A DNA stretch of 64,000 nt from Gnetum montanum (lineage: Eukaryota; Streptophyta; Gnetopsida; Gnetales; Gnetaceae): NCBI GenBank assembly GCA_015680685.1, contig MNCI01009196.1, positions 293,186 through 357,185 of the forward strand, read 5' to 3'. The position numbers and the translations under genes are program-made. The notes below the pieces were generated by a model. That model was given only the letters and a program-made list of their open reading frames with translations, ran no database searches and was not told where the DNA came from. Positions 46,569 through 57,289 of this stretch are shown piece after piece. How positions within the stretch are numbered: position 1 is the first letter of the stretch; each line of letters opens with the position of its first letter.

Positions 46569-46573
46569 ATACT
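46569..46573. repeat. Target site duplication of the solo LTR, right
   Basis: ATACT, identical to 45639-45643. Confidence 0.85.
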
Positions 46574-47190
46574 CAAATCATAAATTAGGGGAAGCAAAAA
46601 GGTGCACACTATCTAATTTGTGAAATATTCTTAGTAACCAAATTTTATAGTTGTTCCTAGTGAACTAACCTAGATCTTTATGATTTCTACTAATGGTAGA
46701 ATTCAAAATAAGAACATATTCTTAAGACATAAACAAGCTCTCCATTCATCTTGTTAAAAAGTAAAAGGAACACATTCTATTTGATCATAAGCATTTTTAG
46801 ACATATTAAAATTTGCACAAATCAACTAAACAACATTAGGAGGAACATTGTAGTTGAGTTGAATGCAAAGCTTTTTCTTGGAAATTACATGAAGCATATA
46901 TATTGTAGATACCAAAAATTAAACAAAAAATATTCAAGTAAATCCAAACATCTTTGTTTCCTAAAATAAAACTAGAATCAATGATACAAAAAAAATATTT
47001 TTAAGTAATACAAACAAGCATACCACCTCTTTGAACTTCATGATTTGTAAAAAAGTATCTTCCTTTAGGCATTAAAAAATTAGCTATTGAAGTCAAATTA
47101 AAACCATCTATTTTAACTTCTTGAAGACACAAAAAAATGTTTTAATAATAGTATCAAATAATAGTGTATCATCAAAGATCTCATAATCCA
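46574..47190 (-). mobile_element. LINE, endonuclease part, decayed
   Basis: On the minus strand the region 47130-46960 encodes fragments like FLCLQEVKIDGFNLTS and FLMPKGRYFFTNHEVQRGG, matching the AP-endonuclease domain at the start of plant LINE ORF2. It is upstream (in LINE direction) of the RT part at 45068-44366, so both belong to one LINE split by the solo LTR. Confidence 0.65.
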
Positions 47191-47194
47191 ATAA

Positions 47195-47310
47195 TGAGGT
47201 ATTACCCTAGTGGTACAAGTCTTGGCCTAGTAACCCTAGGTGATAGCTTTGATTCTTCTAAGTAGCACTAAGTTATAAAATTCTATAAATCTTGGGGTGT
47301 ACCTATGTTT
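47195..47310 (+). mobile_element. tRNA-derived SINE, copy 3
   Basis: Plus strand: box A TACCCTAGTGGT (47203-47214), box B GCTTTGATTCT (47246-47256), then AAGTTATAAAATTCTA and the shared 3' end CTTGGGGTGTAC (47291-47302). Confidence 0.7.
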
Positions 47311-48289
47311 TACTTATTTTGAGTTCCAACACTCCCAAAGATCTAATGATCCTCAAACATTCTAAGAGATGAACTTCATGAGAGTGCAATGCATAACTTG
47401 GTTCCTTCTTCAATATCTATAACAGAATAAAAAGGATTAACTTACTTAAAATTAGAAACAACGGGCTTATGGTTTTGATAGGTAATATTCTCTATAGCTC
47501 TTAAGTTTTTATGCTTTAGGATTGCTGCATACAATGTGTTACTTCCTTCTCTCTAAGTATAAGAACTTCTTGAAATTACTGTATCATTCTTAAGAACTTG
47601 AGATGCTTCTTGGATAGTAGAATCTATTTTTTTAATGCTGGGTTACTTTTGCCTATACATATTCTTGGGGATCCATATTCTTTCCTAAGAGTTCATCAAA
47701 ATAAATTTCAATTTCTTTTTCAGAATTCTTAAAAGCATCTACAACTTTCTTAATTTCTTCTACTAATTTAACTTTAGTAACTCTTTTGATGATTAGTTTG
47801 GAAGAATTAAAGACCTTGTGAGATGACTCATGATAATAAAAACATGCATTAGGAAGTATAAAATAAGAAATTTTTTATTCCAAAATGTTTCTTCTATATG
47901 CTAGCTCCATAGAGAGAGGAAGTTCTTTTTAAAAATCTAATTACACAACCCCTTTAAGTTGGCTAAGCACAAAAACCAATTTATTTTTATAAAAATAACA
48001 CTTTCCTAATTATACTGGCAATATTTATAATATATCATTTTCTATTTTTTTCTCTTTGCTATATTTCATTTACAAATCGCTTTTTCTTAGCTTCAGCATT
48101 ACTTTTACTGCTAGGTCGTTATGTTGATATGACTAAAAAGTCTTCATTCGATTGGGAGATACATCTTCAAATTATTTATGGCTATGAACAATTTTGCACT
48201 ACCTCCTATTATGTTAGTGATATTAGAAAAGGAAACATGATAGTTGTTGTGAGTTAGTCATATTAATTCTCACCAACAAGGGGTGATCG
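47311..48289. other. Possible 5' part of the LINE, otherwise unassigned
   Basis: AT-rich. On the minus strand short pieces could be LINE ORF1 or its leader, but nothing is clear enough to call. No other feature seen. Confidence 0.3.
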
Positions 48290-48727
48290 ACTACATTAAG
48301 ATAAGAGCCTCCAAGCAAAGCCATCGCAAAGTAGTGCAAATCCATGAAAACATCTCACCAACGCAAGCCAAAGCCTTCCAAAGGAGAGCAATCAAAATGC
48401 AATACGCATCCAACAAAAACATATTTAGGAAACAATCCCATATGCAATGCGAAAAGCATTTAAAGAGAATGCTTGCATGCAACACGATTCAAAGCCTCCA
48501 AACGAGTATGCACTCAACTTCACCTAAAAGCATACCCATGGAGGCCATGGACACACACATAATCACAGCCAAATGTGTGCTTGTGATAGCCTAGGATGCA
48601 CTCAGCATCACCTGAAAGTGCATCCATTAAGGCCAAGAATGCACTCAGAATCACTTGAAAGTGCATCCATGATGGCCTAAGACACACTCAGATTCTCCTG
48701 AAAGTGCATCCTAGGGGAGTCAGCCTA

Positions 48728-48743
48728 CCTTCCCCTATATATG
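48728..48743 (-). promoter_or_regulatory. RNA polymerase I promoter-like motif, unit 1
   Basis: Minus strand CATATATAGGGGAAGG. Plant Pol I start sites have a TATATA-(A/G)GGGG type core. Same orientation as the 25S relic; recurs every 495 bp. Confidence 0.55.
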
Positions 48744-49222
48744 TTGATTGTGTCAGGTTTTGCCAAACCGTCCTGCACCCTTATAAATTTGGTCTTAAAG
48801 AGGACATTCTCAAGAAGAGAAATCTCACAGAGATCGCATTGAGTGAGGGCACTCTCAAGGAGAACACTCTTAAAGAGGGTGCTCTCAAAGAAAACACTCT
48901 CACATGTGCAATGCAAGGCGCTCTCATTGAGGACCCTCTCAGGGAGACCACTTTGAAGAAGGGCAATCTCAAGGAGAACGCACTCACATGCATAGCACAA
49001 GGTGCTCTCAAGGAGCACACTCTCATGTGCACACCATGTGACACTTCTAGGAAGAGCACTCTTGCAAATGTGCATCCATGATAACCTAGTACACACTCAA
49101 CATCAACTAAAAGTACGTCTGTTAAGGCCAAGAATGCACTCAGCATCACCTAAAAGTGCATCCATGATGGCCTAAGATGCACTTAGATTCTCCTAAAAGT
49201 GTGTCCCCATGGAGTCGACCTA

Positions 49223-49238
49223 CCTCCCCCTATATATG
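49223..49238 (-). promoter_or_regulatory. RNA polymerase I promoter-like motif, unit 2
   Basis: Minus strand CATATATAGGGGGAGG, the best match of the three to the plant Pol I core motif. Confidence 0.6.
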
Positions 49239-49717
49239 TTGATTATGTTGGGTTTTGCTAAACTGTCCTATACCCTTATAAATATGGTCTCAAAGAGGGC
49301 GTTCTCAAGAAGAGCACTCTCATAGAGATCGCACTGAGTGAGGGCACTTTCAAGGAGAACGCTCTTAAAGAGAATGCTCTCAGAGAAAACGCTCTCGCGT
49401 GCGCAGCGTAAGGCGCTCTCATTGAGAACCCTCTTAGGGAGACCACTCTAAATAAGGGCAATCTCAAGGAGAATTCTCTCGCATGCACAACATAAGGCAC
49501 TCTCAAGGAGCACACTCTTACATGGACACTATGTGACACTCCCAGAAAGAGCACTTTTACAGATGTGCATTCATGATAGCCTAGGATGCACTTAGCATCA
49601 CCTAAAAGTGCATCCGTTAAGGTCAAGAATGCACTCAACATCACCCAAAAGTGCATCCATGATGGCCTAAGATGCACTCAGCTTCTCCTAAAAGTGTGTC
49701 CTAGGGGAGTCGACCTA

Positions 49718-49733
49718 CCTTCTCCTATTTATG
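49718..49733 (-). promoter_or_regulatory. RNA polymerase I promoter-like motif, unit 3
   Basis: Minus strand CATAAATAGGAGAAGG, a decayed version of the motif in units 1 and 2, exactly 495 bp away from unit 2. Confidence 0.45.
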
Positions 49734-51370
49734 TTGATTGGGTGATGCCCAACCAAACCATCTTGCACCCTTATAAATTTGGTCTCCAAGAGGGTGTTCT
49801 CAAGAAAAGCACTCTCAAAGAGAGAACACTGAGTAAGGGTGCTCTCAAGGAGAACACTCTCAAAGAGGGCCCCCTCAGAGAGAATGCTCTTATGTGCACA
49901 ACACAAGGTGCTCTAAGGATGTTCTCAGGGAGATCGCTCTGAGGAATGGCTCTCTCAGGGAGAATGCTCTTAGCAAGGGTGCTCTTAAGGAGGGTGGTCT
50001 TAGGGAGAATGCTCTTAGAGAAGGCGCTCTTAAGGAGGCTACTCTTAGGGAGAACGCACTTATGGAGGGCAATCTCAAGGAAAATGTGCTCAGGGAGGGT
50101 GCTCTCAAGGAGAACACTCTCAGGGTGGGCATTCTCAAGAAGGTTGCTCTTAGGGAGAATGCTCTCAAGGAGGGTGCTGTTAGGGAGAATGCTCTCAAGG
50201 AGGGTGCTCTTAAGGAGAATGCTCTCAAGGAGGGTGTTCTTAGGGAGGGCACTCTCATGAAGAACACTATTAAGGATGATGCTCTCAGGGAGGGCATTCT
50301 CAAGGAGGGTGCCCTTAGGGAGAACACTCTTAGGGAGGGCACTCTCAAGGAGACCCTTGGTCCCAAGGGTCTATTTTACCTACAGTTGGTCCCGAGGGTC
50401 CATTTTGCCTATAGTTGGTCCTGAGGGTCCGTTTGGCCAACACTTGGTTCCAAGTGTTCATTAGGCCAACCCTTAGTGACAAGGATATGTTTAGGTGAAT
50501 AGTTGATCCTAAGGGTTCATTTTGCCAACACTCGGCCTTGAGGGTCTGTTGGGCCAACCCTTGGTTCCAAGGGTCTATGTGGCCAACAGTTGGTCTTGAC
50601 GGTCTATTTCGCCAACCCAGGCTTCGCCATATCATCCTACACCCTTATAAATTTGGTCTTGAGGATCTGTGTGGCCAAGACTTTGTTCAGAGGGTCCATT
50701 GGATCAACCCTTGGTCTCGATGGTTAGTCAGGCCAACCCTTTAGTCCCATAGGTCCATTTGGCCTACAGTTGGTCTAGAGGATCAATTTGGCCAACACTT
50801 GGTCTTGAGGGTCCGTTTGGCCAACCCTTGGTCCTAAGGATCCATGTGGCCAACACTTTGTCTAGAGAATTTGTTGGGTCAACCCTTGCTCTTAAGGGTC
50901 TTTTTGGCCAACACTTGGTCTTGAGGGTTGATTTGGATATATAAACACTTGGGTCTTGGTTGGGCTGGTGGGCCAACACTCGAGAGTTTCATTGAGTTGG
51001 TCACAACCAAAAGTGGGAACCTCATGATCGTCAAGAGTGTTTGCATGTGAAGATATCTGTTAGTTATGGTCTCCACTCCACGTAACCTCATAGGTAGGGG
51101 AGGTTCCCTGTTTGCAATGCAAATAAACAAAGTCCCCATTGGGGTGAGGTTTCAATTATGCGATCAATATTCAGATTCTAAGGCTACCCTTGAGGATTGA
51201 CTCAAAAGAAAGGGACCGTTTTCCTGGGAATGGGAACACATCCATCTCTTGAAATAAATGCATGAACCCTATTTTTCGACCCCCATGAGACACCAATTTT
51301 TGTGGATGAAACACGTCCAAGCGTTTGCAAAGCAAAAGTGAAAGAAGGCTCGAAGAAGAGGAAGAGGAGA

Positions 51371-52074
51371 GGTGGTGATCATGAATCTTGATGATAAAGG
51401 GTTGAATCTTAGTGGATTATGGTAGCAAGGCCACTTTGCCACTTAAAACACCCCATTGTGTATTTAAGTCATCTGCAAACAATTCTTCTCGCCAACTACT
51501 CGAAATGGAACTACATGGCCTTGAGTTCCTTGATGTGTAGGCAAGATTAGGGGGTACCATCAACACATGCTAATAGGAGCAACGAAGTTGCTCCTACCAT
51601 GGGTCATGTAGTAACTGACAAGGAAAGAGGCACTACCTCTAGCATGGATTCTAACTTAGAGGTATTCAATCATAATCCGACACATGATAGCTTTGTGTCA
51701 CTAGCTTTTCAACCAACACGATGACCAATTGTATGAATCAATGGTTCCTCTCATACTAAGTCGAATTACTATTGTGGTGCACATCATTAGTAGGGTAAAA
51801 CTAACTTGTCTCACAATGGTCTAAACACAGTTCACATTCCCTATTAGTGGGTGAACAATCCAACACTTGGTGAATTCTACTTCACAAGGATAGGAAGAGC
51901 TGGCATCGAAGGATCAAAAAGCAACATCGCTATGAATGCTTGGCTACCACAAGCCAATTATTCCTATGGTAACTTTTCTAACACCTCTAGCTTCAAATTT
52001 CGAAGATCTAAAGGATCAATAGGCCATGCTTTCATGGATTGTATTCGTATTGAAAATCAAAATAAAATGAGCTT
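51371..52074 (-). rRNA. 25S rRNA 3'-terminal fragment, pseudogene
   Basis: The plus strand is the complement of the last ~700 nt of plant 25S rRNA. Recognisable stretches: 'gttgaatcttagtgg' (51403), 'gtagcaaggccactttgcca' (51422), 'taactgacaaggaaagaggc' (51612), 'ggatcaaaaagcaacatcgc' (51910) and 'ttcaaatttcgaagatctaa' (51991). Differences from functional 25S rRNA are mainly C-to-T and G-to-A, with some indels, so it is not functional. Homology ends near 52074. The plus-strand open frame 51851-52120 is the well-known false protein read antisense through 25S rRNA. Confidence 0.93.
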
Positions 52075-53402
52075 ACATAGCATGCCTTATCATACCTATG
52101 TGATCAAACTTATTGCATGAGTATCCTATGTAGTGATAATCATTTCTTGCAAAATGAAGGTATTAATGCACTTGCTAAGAAATTATAATATTGATACGAC
52201 TAACATGCATGTGTAATATCAATGTTTATGGTTTCTTAATCTTTGCACATCATTTTACAATGATATATCATGGTGTTATACTATACACAATACATCATAA
52301 TGTTGTTCTATATAACAATGAAGTTGAAAGTAGGTAGAACATAAAAGCCTTGTAGCATTAGTAGCTCTTACAAATGACTATGGATTTGATGAGAAAGGTT
52401 GTGAGTGAAATTGTTTCAAGGTCATTGTTGTGTAAATAAAAAATGAAATAATTAAAGCATGCAAAGGATTGACAACATAAGATATGTATCTAGGTAGTTT
52501 TTTTTTTACTATGGCAATTTCAAGTCAAATATAAATGGATTCTATGCTACATTCCATTTGAGTAGTCTCTATATGGAAGGGCTTGTAATGGTTGTTTTGT
52601 TGTTGAAATCTTATATATTAACTATTGATTTTTTTTGTTTTTCTTTGCTTTTAGATCTAGGTATTAATGTTAATGAATGTTATGAAAATAAACTTAAGAA
52701 TGACAACTTGCATGAACATTTAGAATCCAATCCATTGATTAGTACTTAAATCGGGCAAATGATCAAATGATCATCCTTGATTTTTGTTGTATTTGTTTTT
52801 TATTGATTATATTTTAGTTAGTTATAATCAATCCAAAAAGATGGTCATTCTCCTTTGACTTTTAATTTTTATACTAAGTTATGGTAATAGTAGGAATCTA
52901 GCTCAATTATTTATTTTCAAATTGATTTTCCAATGCTTCCTACTAAGCCAAACTAACTATTTTTGCTAGGATAAAACTATTAATAATAATGTCATGGTGA
53001 ATATATTGGCAATGTCAAATATTTGACTATTCTTATTAGAATCATTTTTCTTATAATTTTTCTATAAATTTATCTATTAATATTTGAAATCCAAATCTTT
53101 GACATGGTATGTATGAATATAATGCCATAACATGATATAGTAAAATCATATATGTTGGATACATGGTATCATTTCTATTATTCGCGTTAGTTTTTTGACT
53201 TCCAAGGAGGGGCATTAATACCTTCATTTAGTAAGGAAACGTTAAGTTCTAACTATACTCATCATCATCATTATCATCATCTTAACTTTTGTAAGGCATC
53301 ATATATTGTATGTCAAAAATCCTAATGCTAAGTTGATATTTTGTTAGGGAAACACTAACATAGCCCTTGTTCTGGAATTAATGAGAATTCGATTAGTTGC
53401 TT
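52075..53402. other. Intergenic, nothing recognised
   Basis: AT-rich. A (CAT)n-type run at 53265-53285 resembles the simple-repeat ends of LINEs in this window, but no LINE coding sequence adjoins it. Confidence 0.4.
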
Positions 53403-54223
53403 ATGATATTACATTTATGATATCATAACATATGATGTCATAGATGTGATATAGCAATCTTTATAAATGCTTTAAAATATAGCTCACTTATTGTGTTTAT
53501 GGCACTAGTTGGTATAGTGTAGCTAAATTCTTACAGTTTCATTCTATATTCCTTGTAGTAGTTAGCAAGTCCCTATAGTGTGAATTGAGTTGATTGTTCA
53601 AAATCTTATTTGAGTGACTTGTACTTGAACATAATCCATGAATGATAATAATATTGAGATTAATTCATATTCATTATAGCCCTCTAACTTAGCATGAGAT
53701 TTATTCTTCGATGTCATTTATTCTTTAATGCAATTTAGATGAATGTTTATGTTTTCAATGCACATTAATGTATAAGTAGAATGAGTGTAACCAATTTTGA
53801 GCATAAACACATATTCACTTAGTAATCCCAATATTGCTACTGTTTGGTTTGTCTAGTAGCATAATGCTTAGTAATCTCAATAGTGGATACAAGAGTTTAG
53901 GATATGTAGAGGGAACTAGAAAATAGACACTTATTGTTCGTAGGATAACTTAGGTTTTATTATCTTATTAATTAGATGAATAATTTATTTCTATATTTTG
54001 AATTAGTTTTATTAATTACTAAACAATATCATGATCATATGCCTCACCTTGGACTAAACCATATGTAATAGGACCAATAATAGTTAAAATGGGAAGAAAA
54101 CAACCACAATTTCATGTTTAACTATCTAGATACTACATTAGTCCCATCCATGAATTATGACACATTCTCTCACAATGCTTGTGGATCATATTGTTGGGCC
54201 TAGGATATCCTTACTACTCATTA
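53403..54223 (+). repeat. Athila-like LTR, divergent copy
   Basis: Ends CTCATTA at 54223 right before a primer site. TATA-like 'tttataaatgc' near 53460, the conserved 'gtgtttatggca' block near 53496, and 'catgatcatatgcctca' near 54030 match the other LTRs in order. Start approximate. Confidence 0.6.
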
Positions 54224-54224
54224 G

Positions 54225-54242
54225 TTGTGTCATTGCTAGAGA
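54225..54242 (+). other. Primer binding site (tRNA-Asp type), decayed
   Basis: TTGTGTCATTGCTAGAGA, 15 of 18 positions equal to the element B primer site, one base after the LTR end. Confidence 0.6.
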
Positions 54243-54635
54243 TGGTTCTTGTTATCTAGATTATTTAGATTATAAAAAATCATTGTAAAAGCATTAATGA
54301 TTTATCTTTTAAATAATTTTATTAATTCAAGTCACTTATGCACATTGTTAATTGAAGTATGGATTTTTCATGTAAAGCTAATAGCTTGCTGCACAATGAA
54401 AACATTGGCATGACGATAATAGGTCCTATATTGAAGAGAACTAAAAAGAACCATTACAAGTGAAAATTTTCTATGTTCATGAAGACCCTTACATGTCTAA
54501 CTTTAATTTTTCTATTCATCAAAATTAACATCTTCGGTGGAAGGACATATAAGGTAATATTGTATTTCCACTTAATAAAGTAAGTCCATTGATGCTTCAT
54601 GCTACACTTATGAAAGTTGGCCTAGGCCACCTCTA
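54243..54635 (+). pseudogene. gag start fragment of the divergent Athila-like copy
   Basis: Aligns with the leader and first gag codons of element A (11040-11260); fragments such as KFYVHEDPYMSNFNFSIHQN correspond to KYVPNFTF of A. Ends where the LINE 3' tail begins, so the rest was lost or displaced. Confidence 0.45.
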
Positions 54636-55092
54636 TAAAAGCTATCATCATCATCATCTTAGCCTTATCCCAACAAAATGAGATCACCTACATAAGTTAT
54701 TTTTCATCGCTTGCCTCTATGAAGACCTAGATTTTGTTTATTTGTAATTTTTCGAATCATCTTCCCATGTCTTTTTTTGTCTTTCTTTCAATGGCTTTCT
54801 TGAAATAGTTATGTAACGACCTTTTTATATAGGATCATTGTCTAATTTTCTTTACACATGCCTAAACTATCTAAGGTGTAATTCTTGTAACTTATCTAAA
54901 ATAAAAGTCACTTGTAGTCTTCCTCTAATTTATCTCTTTTAGTAATACTCAACATCCATTTAAGCAATCTCATTTTTGCCATAATGATTTGTTATTCATG
55001 CCTCTTTTGTACTACTCAACATTCAGCAACATATGAGATAGTAGGCTTCATTATTATCTTGTAAAAAATTTTCTTTAGTTTTATTAGTATTT
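54636..55092 (-). mobile_element. LINE 3' end (C-terminal part and tail)
   Basis: Minus strand. It ends with a (GAT)n tail and 'ttgttgggataaggctaaga', like the plus-strand LINE at 33215-33292. Upstream is the LINE C-terminal coding part, cut at 55092 by the chromovirus. The reading continues at 60303 after one copy of the duplication is removed. Confidence 0.75.
55088..55092. repeat. Target site duplication of the chromovirus, left
   Basis: AGTAT, identical to 60298-60302. Confidence 0.75.
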
Positions 55093-55965
55093 GGTGTAGG
55101 GGCAACTCTTTTGAGCCCCATTTTCATCCCTACAAGTAGTTGATTGCTAGTTTTGTAAAGTTGGAAAGACTTCCTGAAGGTCAAAGAGCTATCTTTGTTG
55201 AGAGTTGGGAATTGATAGGAGACATCTCAATGCAAGAGGGGATGTCTTATTTAGCTATGAGATGTCTCTTGGAAGCGTATCTACTAAGTAAGAGACGTCC
55301 TTGACTAAAAGGAGATATTTCATCTCAACAGAAGATGTCTTCCACAATTAAGAGAAATCTCATTTGAAAGTTTGATGTTGTAGAAAGATGTTTTGTCAAC
55401 ATTAGAAATATCCCATATAACTAGGGAAAGTTTAAAGTTGGTAGTTCCAAGTTTGGAAATAGCTAAAAAATGTGAGAACAAGATGGAAACACTCAGAATC
55501 TTCAAGTTGAGCATGAAGAAGGTTTTCCTAGGGTTCTTTTCTTGAATTTAATAAATATTTTTATCTGTTTCATGTTGTGAGCATGGGGTGTGGCATGAGA
55601 GTATAGGTATAAGATTTCATGAGTTTATTTTTGCAACTATATGATCAATTGTATGTGTTTAACTCTTATGACTCTTTTGTATGAGTTTGGATCTTAGTCT
55701 TGGGTTTGTAGGAGAGATCTAGATCAGTTGTGCCTTACATTGAGGTTAATCATTGTGTGGTTATGGAACCTCATCCTCTACAATGTCATTGAGTGTATGA
55801 GTGATTTGTGATGTTTGTGGGTTGTAGAATCATTGAATTATAATCTTTGTTACATTAATTGAAGATAGCTAGTTTTCTTATTTTCTAGCAAATTTAATTG
55901 TCTTTGATAATATCTAGATTTAGTGGAATTTTAAGGGTTAAAGAAAAATGGAGTGACCCTTCTCT
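55093..55965 (+). repeat. 5' LTR of element E
   Basis: Starts TTGGTGTAGGGG. Contains a cluster of GAGATGTCTC-like inverted motifs at 55218-55390. Collinear with 59426-60297. Confidence 0.8.
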
Positions 55966-55973
55966 AGTGTTAT

Positions 55974-55985
55974 TGATATCAAAGA
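55974..55985 (+). other. Primer binding site (tRNA-iMet type), element E
   Basis: TGATATCAAAGA matches 9 of 12 positions of TGGTATCAGAGC, the usual plant initiator tRNA-Met primer site; two of the three changes are G-to-A. Confidence 0.55.
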
Positions 55986-56280
55986 TTTAGGTTGATTATT
56001 TTTTGGAATTTGGTTATGAAATTTTATCAATTTCAAATGAAACCTAAGAAGAAACAGGTTCAACCGTTAAAAAAAGACATGAAGAGCATGAAATTTTCTC
56101 TTTGAATCAATGGTTGCATGATTGTATGAGATCAAGATTAAGGTAGATAGAAATGCAAGTTCCAAACATGATCAAACCTGTGGGCATGATGAGCATTCAT
56201 GTTTGAACGATGATGAAGAAGTTTCTTAGCCTAGTGAAGGGAGAGCAAATAAGGAGGAAGAATATTCTAACTATAAAAGT

Positions 56281-57240
56281 ATGAGAATCCATCAGCCAAG
56301 GATTCTAGTGGGAGAAGATCCAAATCCTCATGTCAAAGTCCTAATATTTCTATCATCAACATCTACTTCTTCTCATAGTAATCTTGATGAGAAAGATGAA
56401 GCAAGGCTTGCTAGAGTGTTTAGAAATGTTGTTAGACATCCATATGTGAAATTGAAAACTTTTAAGAATGTAGATAATACCAATGCTCTTGCTAGTTGGC
56501 TAATGGCATTGGACAAGCATTTTGAGTTGGAAGAGATACCAAATCAATTAAGAGTATTGATTGTTGAATCCACATTAGAAGGTATGGCTTCTACTTGATG
56601 GTAAAAAGAGTCTCAAAGCTATGAGAGGTAAAATGGACAAACTATTTGGGATTGGAATATGATGAAATAGAAGTTGAGAAGAAAATTAAAACAGCCTATG
56701 TAGAGACAAGAGATAATCATGATGTTGAATTTTCTAAGGTAGTGTGATAAAGATGTTAAAGAGTTTTACATCAAATTTTGTAAACTATTCCATTAAGCTA
56801 AGGTAACCTAGGAAGAGTATGAATAGATTCAATCTTTCTTAGAGGTCTCAAAATAACGAACCAGCAGTATTAGTCATTTTGTGATTCACAAACTCTTAAT
56901 GAGACTTATGATTTGGTACTCAAGATGAAAAAGAAACTTAATGGGTTTGGAAGTAGGAGCAAAGAAGCTTCAAAGGTGAAGGACAAGGGATCCAAGTCCA
57001 AATATGAAAATAATGATAGGAGCCATGACAAGAAGCCATAGAAGGTCAATGAGAAAGGTAAAGCCAAGAAGGACCAAGGCAAGAGAGGCAAGGATCAAGA
57101 TAGAAACTCATCCAAGATTTAGTATTTCAAATATGGAGAATGGAGACATAAGCAATGGGGATGTCCACTTCACAAGACAACCAAAGATAAGGATGTGTAA
57201 ACCATGGAAGTAGAGGAAGCATCATGTCAAGCTATTCAGA
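56281..57240 (+). pseudogene. gag of element E, decayed
   Basis: First open part 56281-56598 (105 residues) has the Ty3/gypsy gag-like VDNTNALASWLMALDKHFEL. Stops and shifts follow. A Lys-rich stretch (56990-57110) precedes a degenerate zinc knuckle near 57122 (YFKYGEWRHKQWGCPLHK), with the first two Cys replaced by Tyr. Confidence 0.75.
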
Positions 57241-57289
57241 GAGGTAATCCTAATGCTCCCAAGATGGAAAAAATTTCTAAATTAAATTC

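Larger units (their letters stand above)
48290..51370 (-). repeat. Compound tandem array, probable rDNA intergenic spacer
   Basis: Nested repeats. ~48-bp repeats of 'aagtgcatccatgatggcc' type cluster at 48590-48720 and recur in each large unit. Higher-order units of 495 bp are marked by the string 'ccttataaat.tggtct' at about 48780, 49275 and 49769. The 15/30-bp repeats of 'gctctcaaggagaac' type are expanded to nearly 600 bp at 49775-50360. The 29-35-bp repeats of 'ttggtc.tgagggtc' type fill 50350-50965. 50965-51370 is not obviously repeated. The array abuts the 3' end of a 25S rRNA pseudogene in matching orientation, which suggests spacer origin. Open frames inside the 15-bp array exist on both strands and are a by-product of the repeat. 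Confidence 0.7.

Noticed and set aside
48704-50424. Several frames of 100-176 codons with repeated Leu/Ala/Glu, similar to pentapeptide repeats
   Set aside because: Frames are open on both strands because the 15-bp unit has no stop. The residue two before the central Leu is Asn/Gly, not the Ala typical of pentapeptide repeats. Stops break the frame in the middle unit.
51851-52120. Plus-strand 89-codon frame that resembles database 'senescence-associated' or 'homing endonuclease' proteins
   Set aside because: It is the antisense reading of 25S rRNA; such entries are known misannotations.
53265-53290. (CAT)n run as a LINE 3' end
   Set aside because: No LINE coding sequence on either side; a simple repeat is sufficient.
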